NCBI RefSeq assembly: GCF_012926525.1
Contig: NZ_JABBNI010000011.1
Coordinates: forward strand, 62,001-126,000
Direction of reading: 5' to 3'
DNA from: Clostridium muellerianum
GTDB taxonomy: Bacteria > Bacillota > Clostridia > Clostridiales > Clostridiaceae
DNA length: 64,000 nt
Made by a program: the position numbers and the translations under genes. This document shows, piece after piece, positions 1 to 9,364 of the stretch. Within the stretch, counting starts at the first letter, position 1. Every line of letters begins with the position of its first letter. Under the pieces are notes generated by a model that made no database searches, was not told the DNA's origin, and saw nothing but the letters and a program-made list of their open reading frames with translations.

Positions 1-1
1 A

Positions 2-79
2 GAAAAAAGTAAAAATGGTTTTTATAATAAAAAATCTTCAAAATTGTCAAAGGAAGAAACAGAACGTATTATAAAATAA
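2..79 (+). CDS. possible C-terminal tail of a gene cut by the left edge
   Basis: An open frame enters from the left edge and stops at the TAA at 77-79. It gives about 25 lysine- and glutamate-rich residues ending in EETERIIK. No start codon or domain is visible, so neither a product nor a family can be named. The length is too short to exclude a chance open frame. Confidence 0.3.
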   Translation, partial: EKSKNGFYNKKSSKLSKEETERIIK

Positions 80-175
80 AGATTTATTCAGTTAGTAAGA
101 TATATTAGAAGCTACTATGAAATGGTGAGATTATAAGATTAAAAAGGTTTATGAAATGAAGGAAAGAGGTTAATT

Positions 176-1318
176 ATGATATTTATTGTAGTTATTCTTA
201 GTGTATTTATTATTTATGGCCTTACCAATTTCATAATTGCTAAAGAGGCAATGACATGGATTCTTGCTATGTGGCCAAGTTTATCCCCTTTTGTTTTTTA
301 TATTATTTATTCCATTTGTGCTTTGTCAGTAGTTATCGTGTTTTTTCTGCCTGCTAGTTTTACCATACGAAAGTATATCACCTTGTTTTCGTATTATTGG
401 ATGGGCATTTATTTTTATCTGCTTTTAGCGATTCTAATTTCAATGATAATACTGTTTTTTTGTTTCCGATTTGGTCTTGTGAGTCCAGATTTTCAACGCC
501 AAGCTGTTCTAATAACAGGATGGATTGTATTTTTTATAGTTTCAGCATCTTTGATCTATGGGAGAGTTAATGCGGAAGATATTAAACTCAATTCCTATGA
601 GGTAGAGATTCAAAAGAAATCTGAGATTAGTGAATTGAAAATAGCACTAATTAGCGATATTCATTTGAATGCTATAAATAATTATGACCATTTTAACAAA
701 GTAGTTGATAAAATAAATAGTATAAATCCAGATATTTTATGCTTTTCAGGCGATATTTTTGACGGAGATTATTATGCAGCGGAAAGTCCAGAAAAGATAC
801 AAAAATTGTTGATGAGTATCCAGGTTAAATATGGAATATATGCGTGTATTGGCAACCACGATGCAGGGAAAACTTATAATCAAATGATTGAATTTCTTGA
901 AAAATCATCTGTAAATGTTTTATATGATAACTATATCAATATTGATAATAAATTTGTAATTGCGGGAAGAAGGGATTCAAGCCCTATTGGAGATCAGGGT
1001 GAAGTAAGATCACAAATTCCTAGTTTAGGTGTGCAATATAAAGATTTGCCAATTATAGTTCTAGATCATCAGCCTTCAAATATTAGGGAATGTAATTCGG
1101 ATATAGATCTTGTCTTATGTGGTCATACTCACAGAGGACAGATATTTCCTATTAATTATATAACAAAAGCTATATTTGATGTTGATTATGGATATTATAA
1201 AAAAGATCAAAATAGTCCTCATGTAATTGTCTCCTCTGGTGTAGGTACTTGGGGACCTCCATTTCGAATCGGTACGGATAATGAAGTAGTTAGCATAAAT
1301 ATATTTTTTAACAAGTGA
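176..1318 (+). CDS. membrane-anchored metallophosphoesterase (YkuE-like)
   Basis: The N-terminal ~130 residues form about four hydrophobic segments. A calcineurin-like phosphoesterase domain follows from about residue 150. The metal-binding motifs are all present in order: ISDIHLN, GDIFDG, GNHD and GHTHRGQ. Such proteins hydrolyse phosphoester bonds with a two-metal centre. The membrane-anchored YkuE-like group may act on phospholipid headgroups or wall precursors, but the substrate cannot be read from sequence. The ATG at 176 follows a GAAAGAGG ribosome binding site. The gene stands alone, with a long hairpin downstream before the efflux operon. The length of 380 aa is normal for the membrane-anchored subgroup. 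Confidence 0.85.
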   Translation: MIFIVVILSVFIIYGLTNFIIAKEAMTWILAMWPSLSPFVFYIIYSICALSVVIVFFLPASFTIRKYITLFSYYWMGIYFYLLLAILISMIILFFCFRFGLVSPDFQRQAVLITGWIVFFIVSASLIYGRVNAEDIKLNSYEVEIQKKSEISELKIALISDIHLNAINNYDHFNKVVDKINSINPDILCFSGDIFDGDYYAAESPEKIQKLLMSIQVKYGIYACIGNHDAGKTYNQMIEFLEKSSVNVLYDNYINIDNKFVIAGRRDSSPIGDQGEVRSQIPSLGVQYKDLPIIVLDHQPSNIRECNSDIDLVLCGHTHRGQIFPINYITKAIFDVDYGYYKKDQNSPHVIVSSGVGTWGPPFRIGTDNEVVSINIFFNK

Positions 1319-1517
1319 TTATTTTTAGTATTAGTGAAAATTACTAGAATTATAGAAAGGCATAGAGGTACATGTATGTGAACTTGAAAAGCTGATTAAG
1401 CAATTATTTAAGGATATATTATAGAGTTTAAAGTTATAATAAGCATCATCATATGCATGTTATATAGAAAGGCATTGAAAGTGTTCATTTTAATGAGGAT
1501 AGTGGAGTTTAAAGATT

Positions 1518-1560
1518 ATTCTTTATTTGTAGTTAGTTGTTATCCTTACAAATAAAGAAT
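1518..1560 (+). terminator. perfect 14-bp inverted repeat, probable transcription end
   Basis: Arms 1518-1531 and 1547-1560 are perfectly complementary around a 15-nt loop. It lies between the phosphoesterase and the efflux operon. No clear T run follows on the plus strand, so it may act as a mRNA end stabiliser or a weak terminator. Confidence 0.5.
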
Positions 1561-1644
1561 ATAAAATAACTTGCTTAAAACCAAGAAACAACATTTCGAG
1601 GCGTTTTGTGCCCTAAAAGAAGCGTGAAAGGAATAGTTATAAAA

Positions 1645-2937
1645 ATGAAAAAAATAAAAAAAATAGCTGCATTTGCAGTTATTATTCTAGTAGTAATAGG
1701 TGCTATAGTTGTAAAAAATAAGATGACTTCAACTGGAAAGAATACAGGCAATGCAGTAAAAGTAAACAAAACAGCAGTCGAAGTTAAAATAGCAAAAATG
1801 GTAGAAAAAAATACAAGAGATATATATAAAGCGACTTTAGAGGCATACCAGCAAGGAATGATAACAAGTAAGATATCGGCAAAGGTTATTTCAGTAACAA
1901 TTGAAAATGGACAGTATGTAAATTCAGGTGATGCTATAGTTACCTTAGACGATACAGATATACAAAATAATCTCAAATCTGCACAAGCTCAATTAAAAAT
2001 AAACGAGCAGCAACTAAATTCAACAGAACAGCAATTAAATTCAGCACAAATAACTATGCAAAAGCTTCAAATTAATTTGGATGATTCACAGCGTAATTAT
2101 GATAGACAAAAAACTCTTTTTGAGAGTGGAGCTATATCAAAGTCAGATTTCGAAGCAGCTGAGACTAGATTAAATAATTCTAAAGCTGACTACAATTCAG
2201 GAAATGCAAATATTAAAATAACAAAAGTAAGTATTGAAACATCAAAAGCCAGCATAGAAGCACAAAAAGTTAACATAGAAAAATTTAAAAATGATTTATC
2301 TAATGTGGTGATTAAAGCACCTATAAGTGGTGTGATAAGTGATAAGGCTATAAATGTAGGACAAATGGTATCTCCAGGTACAGTACTTGCAAAGGTTAAT
2401 GATACATCATCTATATATGCAACAATACAAGTGCCGCAAGAAAAAATAAGTGATACAAAAATAGGACAATCTGCTACAGTTACAGTTGGGGGAAGTGATC
2501 GAGTATTTCATGGAAAAGTTCAAAATATAGATTTGTCAGCGGATGTAGCATCTAGAGTATTTAATTGTAAGATAAAAATAGACAATAATGATAAGGCATT
2601 ATATCCAGGTGTTTATACTAAAACAGAGCTTCTAAGTTTAGAAAAAACTCAAGTTATTACCACGCCAGTAAATGTTTTAGTTGGAAATGAGGGTAATTAT
2701 TCAGTTTTCATAAATGATAATGGCAAAGCTAAAAAGCAAAAAGTTACTATTGGAGAAACATATGATAATAAGGTTGAAATATCATCAGGAATAAAAGATG
2801 GAGATCAAATAATATGTACAAATACTGGTACATTGCAAGATGGTGATGAGATAGAGGTAACTTCTAGTGGAAATGATGATTTATCTCAAACAAATAGTAT
2901 ACAAAAAGATGATTTACTGCAAGAAGGTTCGAAATAG
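1645..2937 (+). CDS. RND efflux periplasmic adaptor subunit (HlyD/AcrA family)
   Basis: This is a membrane-fusion adaptor that couples an RND pump to the extracellular side. A hydrophobic anchor occupies residues 3-25 of the chosen start (KKIAAFAVIILVVIGAIVV). A split biotinyl-lipoyl domain follows, with halves around GQYVNSGDAIVTLDD and KAPISGVISDKAINVGQMV. Between the halves is a long glutamine- and asparagine-rich coiled coil with internally repeated QLNSTEQQLNSAQ units. A beta-barrel and a membrane-proximal domain complete it. The frame is open from an ATG at 1606, but the ATG at 1645 begins directly with the anchor and has AAAGGAA upstream. It lies 12 bp before the pump gene, clearly in one operon. 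The substrate is unknown. Confidence 0.88.
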   Translation: MKKIKKIAAFAVIILVVIGAIVVKNKMTSTGKNTGNAVKVNKTAVEVKIAKMVEKNTRDIYKATLEAYQQGMITSKISAKVISVTIENGQYVNSGDAIVTLDDTDIQNNLKSAQAQLKINEQQLNSTEQQLNSAQITMQKLQINLDDSQRNYDRQKTLFESGAISKSDFEAAETRLNNSKADYNSGNANIKITKVSIETSKASIEAQKVNIEKFKNDLSNVVIKAPISGVISDKAINVGQMVSPGTVLAKVNDTSSIYATIQVPQEKISDTKIGQSATVTVGGSDRVFHGKVQNIDLSADVASRVFNCKIKIDNNDKALYPGVYTKTELLSLEKTQVITTPVNVLVGNEGNYSVFINDNGKAKKQKVTIGETYDNKVEISSGIKDGDQIICTNTGTLQDGDEIEVTSSGNDDLSQTNSIQKDDLLQEGSK

Positions 2938-2949
2938 GAGGGATGATAA

Positions 2950-5900
2950 ATGAATATAGCCAATATTAGTATAAAAAGACCTGTACTTATAACAGTTATA
3001 ATGATTGCCCTCACTATTTTAGGATTTACAAATTATCAGAAACTAGTACTTAATGATATGCCAGAGGCAGATATGCCTTATGTTTCAGTTGTTGTTACAG
3101 AAAGGGGAGCAACACCACAAGAATTAGAAACAAAGGTAACAAAAAAAGTTGAAGATGCAGTTCAAAAAATTTCAGGGGTTGACACTATAACTTCTACTGT
3201 AACAGAAGGAGTTTCACAAACTACTATAGGGTTTGATTTAAGCAAAAACTCTGATATTGCAGCACAAGAAGTTAGAGATAAGGTATCAAGCATTAAGGGG
3301 CAATTACCAACGGATACTGATGATCCAGTTATTTCTAAGATTGATATGTCAGCATCATCTATAGTATCTATTGCTGTTTATGGCTTAGATGATAATAAAA
3401 AATTATCAGATATTATAGATAATACTATAAAACCTAAATTGTATACAGTTTCTGGAATTGGATCAGTAGATGTATCAGGAGAAGATACAAGGGAAATTCA
3501 TGTAAAGTTAGATAATAGTAAACTATTACAGTATGGTCTTACATCAAGTCAAATAGTAAACAGTATTAAAACGGACAATATTGATCAATCAAGTGGAAAA
3601 GTCTCAACTGTAAACAATGAAATTGCTATTAGTACAAATAGTAAGATACAAAAAGTTGAAGATTTTAAGAATATTCTAATAGCTAAAAAAAATGGATCTG
3701 AAATTAGATTAAAAGATATTGCAAAGGTTGAAGATGCAATTGAAGATAAGACAAGTCTTGCTTTTTATCAACGAAATGAATCAATTGGTATAGATATAGT
3801 TAAGCAATCCGGTGCTAATACTGTTGAAGTTGCTAAAAATGTTAAAAAGGTAGTCAATGAGGTTAAAACTTCTCTGCCAGAAAGTGTCCATATTGATATT
3901 GTTAGTGATAATTCAAAAGCCATTCAAAGTACAGTAGAAGGAGTTAATCAAACTATTATAGAGGGATGTGTACTTGCAGTTCTTATTGTATTCTTGTTCT
4001 TACATGAATGGGAAAGTACTTTTATAAGTGGATTATCACTTCCTATTTCAATTATAACTACTTTTATTTGCATGAAAATTATGAACTTTTCATTAAACAC
4101 AATGTCTTTAACTGGATTATCACTGGCAGTAGGGCTTTTAATTGATGATGCAATAGTCGTTATTGAAAATATTGTAAGTCATCTGCATAAGGGAAAAGGA
4201 CCAATAGAAGCAGCTAGAGATGCTACATCTGAAATTGGGTTTGCAGTAATAGCAACGACTTCAGCTGTTATAGCAGTATTTTTGCCTATAGCAATGATTG
4301 AAGGGATTCTTGGAAAATACTTTATTGAATTTGCTTTGACTATTGTTTTCAGTATGGTAGTTTCATTGTTTGTATCTTTTACACTTGTACCAATGATGTC
4401 ATCTAAAATGCTTAAAGGTGGGAAAAAAGAAAGTAAAACATTTGTTGGTAAGTTTTTTGAATGGTTCAATGAAATGTTTGATAGCTTAGCTGAAAAATAT
4501 TCACATTTGTTGATAAAAACCCTTAATCATAGATTATTAGTCTTAATTGCTTGTGTAGCTATGTTTGCAGCAAGTATTATATTAGCTACGAGTTTAGGAT
4601 TTTCAATGATTCCCTCATCTGATAATAATAAGATAACAGTTAATGCTGATTTCGATTCTGGAATGACTCTAGATGTAGCTTCCCGAAAAAATAAACAGTT
4701 GGAAGAAATCATAAAAAGTAAGCATCCAGAAGTGGAAGGGATTTATTCTGCTGTAAGTAAAAGTAAAACATCAATAAAACTAGAGTTGATAGATAAAAAA
4801 AATCGTAAGAACAGTTCAAGAGAGATAGCAGAGATGCTCAGAACGGATTTACACGGAATTCCAGGAGCTAAGGTTACAGTATCAGCTTCATCAATTGCAG
4901 GTGGAGGAGGAACCTCAAAAGATATAACTTACAATCTTGTAAGCGAAGATAGGGAAAAACTTCAAGTTTTTGCAGAAAAAATAAAGAAGGAATTGGCAGA
5001 AGACCCTAATTCCAGAGATGTAAGCAGTAATAATAAATCTGGTGCGCCACAAGTAGAAATAGAGGTCGATAGAGATAAAGCAGCAGATCTAGGCGTTAAT
5101 AGTGCAGATGTAGCAAGTACGTTATATACATTATTTAATGGATCAACCGTGACGAAATACGATGGTGGAACAGATAGATATAACGTAAAAGTATCTCTTG
5201 ATGAAGGACAGCGCAAAAATATTGGAAATCTTGATGAAATTTATATTTCAGGTTCAAATAATGCTCAAATTCCATTAACTCAAGTAACCAAGAAAGTAGT
5301 TGGAACGACTTTATCAGAGTTACATAGATATGGTAAACAAGCACAAGTTGAAATTTCTTGCAATGTTTCAGGAATTTCAACAGGTACTTTTGAAAATAAA
5401 TATCTTCAAAAAATTAAAAGTAATTTGCCAGAAGGAGTTTCATTATCTGTTGGTGGAATGAATCAACAGATGCAAAAAAGTGTAGCAAGTTTAATTCAAT
5501 CAATAGGGTTGGCAGTTCTTTTCTTATATTTAGTTATGGCAGCACAATTTGAAAGCTTTATTGATCCTATATCTATTCTGTTTGCCTTGCCACTTGCAAT
5601 AATAGGAGCGATGATAGGATTATTTGTTTTTGGAAGTGATATAAGTATGACAGCATTACTTGGTATAGTAATGCTCATGGGATTGGTTTCAAAAAATGGA
5701 ATATTGCTTGTTGATGCAGCTAAGGCAAAGATCCAAGAAGGTATACCTAGAAATGAAGCCTTAAAGGAAGCAGGACTTACAAGATTACGTCCAATAATTA
5801 TGACAACATTAGCTATGGTATTTGGTATGTTTCCTTCAGCAGTTTCTAAAAGCTTAGGATCAGAAATGACTGCACCAATGGCGCAAGTTGTAATTGGAGG

Positions 5901-6039
5901 CTTAATTACTGCTACAATTTTAACATTAGTTGTAGTACCAATAGCATATACATTGTTAGATGATTTAAAAAGAAAATTCAAAAGATTTGGAATAAAAACG
6001 AGAAAAGCTAATGTAGAAGAATCAAATTTAAATTTGTAG
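2950..6039 (+). CDS. RND family efflux pump permease (AcrB/SwrC-like)
   Basis: This is a proton-driven resistance-nodulation-division transporter of 1029 aa, the normal family size. It begins with the typical NIANISIKRPVLITVIMIAL helix and has two large extracytoplasmic loops. Two blocks of membrane helices are centred near residues 335-480 and 840-1010. The TM4 aspartate motif is present (GLSLAVGLLIDDAIVVIENI). Gram-positive RND pumps of this kind (the SwrC type) work without an outer-membrane factor, and none is encoded here. Lipopeptides, solvents or drugs are possible substrates by analogy only. The start ATG at 2950 has an AGGAGGG site, and the gene is co-transcribed with the adaptor. 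Confidence 0.9.
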   Translation: MNIANISIKRPVLITVIMIALTILGFTNYQKLVLNDMPEADMPYVSVVVTERGATPQELETKVTKKVEDAVQKISGVDTITSTVTEGVSQTTIGFDLSKNSDIAAQEVRDKVSSIKGQLPTDTDDPVISKIDMSASSIVSIAVYGLDDNKKLSDIIDNTIKPKLYTVSGIGSVDVSGEDTREIHVKLDNSKLLQYGLTSSQIVNSIKTDNIDQSSGKVSTVNNEIAISTNSKIQKVEDFKNILIAKKNGSEIRLKDIAKVEDAIEDKTSLAFYQRNESIGIDIVKQSGANTVEVAKNVKKVVNEVKTSLPESVHIDIVSDNSKAIQSTVEGVNQTIIEGCVLAVLIVFLFLHEWESTFISGLSLPISIITTFICMKIMNFSLNTMSLTGLSLAVGLLIDDAIVVIENIVSHLHKGKGPIEAARDATSEIGFAVIATTSAVIAVFLPIAMIEGILGKYFIEFALTIVFSMVVSLFVSFTLVPMMSSKMLKGGKKESKTFVGKFFEWFNEMFDSLAEKYSHLLIKTLNHRLLVLIACVAMFAASIILATSLGFSMIPSSDNNKITVNADFDSGMTLDVASRKNKQLEEIIKSKHPEVEGIYSAVSKSKTSIKLELIDKKNRKNSSREIAEMLRTDLHGIPGAKVTVSASSIAGGGGTSKDITYNLVSEDREKLQVFAEKIKKELAEDPNSRDVSSNNKSGAPQVEIEVDRDKAADLGVNSADVASTLYTLFNGSTVTKYDGGTDRYNVKVSLDEGQRKNIGNLDEIYISGSNNAQIPLTQVTKKVVGTTLSELHRYGKQAQVEISCNVSGISTGTFENKYLQKIKSNLPEGVSLSVGGMNQQMQKSVASLIQSIGLAVLFLYLVMAAQFESFIDPISILFALPLAIIGAMIGLFVFGSDISMTALLGIVMLMGLVSKNGILLVDAAKAKIQEGIPRNEALKEAGLTRLRPIIMTTLAMVFGMFPSAVSKSLGSEMTAPMAQVVIGGLITATILTLVVVPIAYTLLDDLKRKFKRFGIKTRKANVEESNLNL

Positions 6040-6051
6040 AGATCATAAAAT

Positions 6052-6218
6052 TTTAAAGGGGCTATGCTAAAATTCAGGTTCTTTCTCATGTTAGGATATT
6101 TGTTATATGTGGCTCTTCTAATTTTCCTGGATATAAAAGAATATTCCAGAGAATTGAGAGAAGCAATATATCCAAAGCTGAGAAAGAACCAAAATTCAAT
6201 TTAGATAGTCCCTTTAAA
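6052..6218 (+). repeat. 167-bp long imperfect hairpin element
   Basis: Nearly the whole stretch folds back on itself. The outer arms TTTAAAGGG/CCCTTTAAA and the inner arms GGTTCTTTCTCA/TGAGAAAGAACC are exact. The distal half continues as a degenerate stem (GGATAT/ATATCC, then about 20 bp rich in G-T pairs) with an apical loop near 6133-6145. It starts 13 bp after the pump gene stop, so it may act as the operon terminator or be a palindromic mobile repeat. It shares no obvious core with the 159-bp elements elsewhere. Confidence 0.6.
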
Positions 6219-6505
6219 TATATTTTATTAGTTATGCATTGTTGATTGAAGCAAGGTGTAGTCATTTTGTTTTTATGATTAATAATTTTTTCATTAACGA
6301 CCTGTTGTAAAATGAAATTCAGCCAATAAAAAATACATATTTGATTATGTGTTATGATTTTATTTAGTGGATTTCACCCACCGTGTTTCGCATCCGCCAT
6401 TAAAACCCACGATACATATGACCGTATGGAGGAATCCAATTGTACCAGTAAAATAAATTTTAACGAAGTTAAATAAACTTATACGAAGAAAAATAAAGTA
6501 CTATG

Positions 6506-6560
6506 AAAAGTCATGCACCAGTCGCAGGAATTTCCCTGCCATGCTGCATGACTTTTCTTT
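6506..6560 (+). terminator. nested hairpin, terminator-like
   Basis: Outer arms AAAAGTCATGCA (6506-6517) and TGCATGACTTTT (6545-6556) are perfect. An inner hairpin GCAGG/CCTGC sits in the loop. The right arm runs into CTTT. No intact gene precedes it. Confidence 0.5.
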
Positions 6561-6745
6561 GCTTCCAAGGGGTACGGCAGTCCTCCTTTTTTAAATTATT
6601 GGATTTATAATTGGAAAACTAATTGGAAGGATAACCAGACAAACACGTCTTAATATGATGAAATTACTAGGTTTCAATAGAACTATATAAAGAAAAAATT
6701 AAATAGACCGCCCTCGAAAGAGGCTTTTTCTTACTATTTTTTACT

Positions 6746-6820
6746 GGGGGTTTGGGGAGGAATAGGGAAAATGTATGGTAAGGCTCATGGAATAAGGGGT
6801 TGAAGGGGGTGAGAGAGGGG
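6746..6820 (+). other. G-run cluster, possible G-quadruplex
   Basis: Six runs of three to five G lie on the plus strand at 6746-6750, 6754-6757, 6765-6767, 6796-6799, 6805-6809 and 6817-6820. That is very unusual in this AT-rich sequence. Two groups of three runs are separated by 28 bases. No gene overlaps it. Confidence 0.5.
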
Positions 6821-7226
6821 TGAAGGTCAACCTGCTCCAGACTATCTTTAAGAAGAAGGAGCAATGAGGTAGAGGTACAGTATGATAGGGGATTTTAATG
6901 ATTAGAGAAGTTATTATAACTTATGCCTCATATCTGTTATCATATAAATAGTCGTTATTCTTAGTGAATAATTTTCATTAGTTAGAAATTAACTTATGAG
7001 TCAATTTTGACTCTCAACATCGCAATCAAGCAAAATCATTTGTGAATTGAAAATTATAAACTATAGCAATAAAATAGTAGTAATTATATTAAATTACCGC
7101 TTTAATATAATTACTGTAATACAACAACTGTAGCAAAAATGTATAAAGACAATTTTAATACAATTTATAATAACCCAGAATATTATAAGGATTCTATTAT
7201 ATATGACAAATTAGGATAATGGTTTA

Positions 7227-7268
7227 AAAAGGACTTTTGATTAATTGAGATCAGAGGTCCTTTTATCT
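7227..7268 (+). terminator. hairpin with T run
   Basis: AAAAGGAC (7227-7234) pairs with GTCCTTTT (7257-7264). It lies 110 bp upstream of the GHKL ATPase gene and could insulate it from upstream transcription. Confidence 0.5.
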
Positions 7269-7376
7269 ATTATTGTATAAGTGAAATTAAATATATAAAG
7301 ATATTTTTTATTTAGAAGAATATTTTATATAACAAATAATATGATTAGTATTGGAAGTTTTTGTTGAGGTGTATAA

Positions 7377-8750
7377 ATGAATAAGCAATTAGTGGACAGC
7401 ATTGATTTAAATATTGGTGAAAATTATTTAAATGATTGGGATGTCTATTATGCAATAAGAGAAATAATTGCTAATGCACTGGATGAGAAGAAAAGTGAGA
7501 AGATTGAGATAGTAGAAAAAGCTGAAGATGAGTATATAATTAGAGATTTTGGCAGTGGATTAAAAATAGAGAACTTTATCATGATGGGTAGTGATAAGGC
7601 TACTAAGAATAATGTAATAGGAAAGTTCGGTGTAGGATTGAAGGATGCATTGAGTGTACTTAGTAATAATGGTATTGAGATAGAGATTATGACGGCTAAG
7701 TATATATTCGAACTTAATATGCAAGAGAAAAGTCAAATAACAAGAATTAAAACATTGCATGTACAAGCTTATCGAAATGATGAAAAGGATTTTAAAGGAA
7801 CGAAGTTTACTCTAAAAAAGTGCAACTGGGAGCATATAGAGCAAGCTAAGAATCAATTTTTAATATACAAAGATCAAGAAGTCAAGATTATTGAGGAAAC
7901 ACACTATGGTGATATTCTAATAAAGGAAAATAGTGTTGCTGATATTTATATAAATGGAATGAAAATAAGTGAAGATAAAAACTTGGCATTTTCGTATAAT
8001 ATAAAAAATATATCTTCAAAATTAAAAAGTGCCATTAACAGAGATAGAAGGTATGTAAGTAGAGATGCTTATAGAGAAGATATAAAGAAAATCATAGAAA
8101 ATTGTAAAGAAAAATATGTACTAGATACTTTTGAAAAACAACTTAAAAGAACCTATAGTGATAATAGCTATTCGGAAATAAAATGGAATACTGTATTAGT
8201 CATGGTCAGCAACTATATTATAAATAAATATAAACATAAGAATGTAAGATTTATAGGTAACATTGATATTCGCAATAATAAAGAATTATATGATGTACTT
8301 TGTAAAAGTAAAGATACGGAAATAATTAATGTATCCCAAAAAATTAAAGAAGATATAAAAAAGTATAAAAAAGATATAGTTGAGGATAACCTATTCATTG
8401 AGGATTCAACTATTGCTGAAGAAAATCTCTTAAGTATAGAAGAGTTAGATGAGCCGAAAAGGAAAATATTGCAAGAATGCATTGATATTCTAAAGAAAGT
8501 AGATTTCATTAAAGATGATTATGTTTCAATATATAACATAAAGATATCAAGGATACCTATAGGAAGCACTATGCATAGACAAGATGGAATAGTAATACCG
8601 TTGAATTCTTTAACTGATTTAGAAACCTGTGCTGTTAAAATTATAAATATACTATCTAGTTTAGGAAATAACTCAACAGAATTTAAAGATAAAATAGTTG
8701 GCAATCTAATAAAAATTATCTATGAGCGAGATATGAATATAAATGATTAA
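7377..8750 (+). CDS. GHKL-type ATPase (HSP90-like ATP-binding fold) of unknown role
   Basis: The N-terminal ~200 residues carry the Bergerat ATP-binding motifs: REIIANALDE (N box), DFGSGL (G1 box) and GKFGVGLKDAL (G2 box). This is the arrangement of stand-alone HSP90/MutL/MORC-like ATPases rather than histidine kinases, because no phosphoacceptor domain precedes it. The middle contains the basic motif SAINRDRRYVSRDAYRED. The last ~90 residues resemble the zincin-like tail sometimes joined to such ATPases (GIVIPLNSLTDLE, then STEFKDKIV). However, the position where HExxH would be expected reads KIINIL, so a protease tail would be dead. It is a single gene in an accessory region beside the Tn7-like module. 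A defence or phage-related role is possible but unproven. The ATG has GAGGTG upstream. Confidence 0.65.
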   Translation: MNKQLVDSIDLNIGENYLNDWDVYYAIREIIANALDEKKSEKIEIVEKAEDEYIIRDFGSGLKIENFIMMGSDKATKNNVIGKFGVGLKDALSVLSNNGIEIEIMTAKYIFELNMQEKSQITRIKTLHVQAYRNDEKDFKGTKFTLKKCNWEHIEQAKNQFLIYKDQEVKIIEETHYGDILIKENSVADIYINGMKISEDKNLAFSYNIKNISSKLKSAINRDRRYVSRDAYREDIKKIIENCKEKYVLDTFEKQLKRTYSDNSYSEIKWNTVLVMVSNYIINKYKHKNVRFIGNIDIRNNKELYDVLCKSKDTEIINVSQKIKEDIKKYKKDIVEDNLFIEDSTIAEENLLSIEELDEPKRKILQECIDILKKVDFIKDDYVSIYNIKISRIPIGSTMHRQDGIVIPLNSLTDLETCAVKIINILSSLGNNSTEFKDKIVGNLIKIIYERDMNIND

Positions 8751-8939
8751 TAGTATTATGGCAGTAAAATAATGGACTAGCCTTTTGATTTGATACCTTA
8801 GAAAAAACTATTTTGCTACTGTTAACTTATTATAAATGATCTTATCTCAAGGGATTAACAATAGTTCTTTTACAGTCGAAGAAGGTTTTGGTATTTATTG
8901 AAAGGCTTAACTACCGCTAAGTTAGATCCTATGGGAATA

Positions 8940-9027
8940 ATTATTCATCTATTAAGTAACAACATCAACTGATTTAAATAAATCTTTTCTAGTTCTTAAA
9001 AAATATTATTCCTATTTAAGTAACAAC
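8940..9027 (+). repeat. pair of direct repeats, candidate TnsB-binding sites
   Basis: Two copies of ATTATTC-(3-5 nt)-TTAAGTAACAAC-like sequence lie at 8940-8963 and 9005-9027. The final ten bases AAGTAACAAC are identical. The ~23-bp size and the position upstream of tnsA fit TnsB-binding repeats at a Tn7-like end. No matching inverted copy was found downstream of the second tniQ gene. Confidence 0.35.
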
Positions 9028-9364
9028 TGTGCATATGAAAAATCCACTAAAATACTGCATTATTCGAACTTGAATTATGTGGTGTTCTTTTTTTATGAGA
9101 AACTATAAGAAAAAGGCAATCAATTACTTTAAAGCATTTTAATTTAAATGTTTCATGTTTTATCAGTAGCTACTTCGCCTTCTTATAAACTTCATGTTGA
9201 AGAATCTTTCCTTTTAACAAGTAAACTCCATTTCTATTCTCATTGATCATTATAGTAAATGAATCTAGAGGAACCACATCACATATTCATAGGGTACTAA
9301 ACATAGAATGTTATAAAATCAGTTGAAATTCTAAACATATAGTATTAAATAGAAGAAAATAGAA

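Larger units (their letters stand above)
6219..7376. other. gene-free accessory stretch with hairpins and a G-rich tract
   Basis: No convincing gene is visible over about 1.15 kb. At 6361-6480 the base composition is richer in GC than the surroundings. The minus strand there has a short open frame ending in NGGCETRWVKSTK with no start or context, so it may be a mobile-element remnant. A double hairpin (6506-6560), a G-rich tract (6746-6820) and a terminator-like hairpin (7227-7268) are listed separately. The rest is AT-rich without recognisable structure. Confidence 0.6.

Noticed and set aside
1575-1976. 133-codon minus-strand frame across the RND adaptor start
   Set aside because: A phenylalanine- and isoleucine-rich shadow of the adaptor gene, with no family motif.
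5496-6089. 197-codon minus-strand open frame under the RND pump gene
   Set aside because: It is the complement of well-supported coding sequence, has no ribosome binding site and gives a low-complexity hydrophobic translation.
6667-6864. 65-codon minus-strand frame over the G-rich tract
   Set aside because: Proline- and leucine-rich translation caused by the C runs; no start signal and no recognisable motif.
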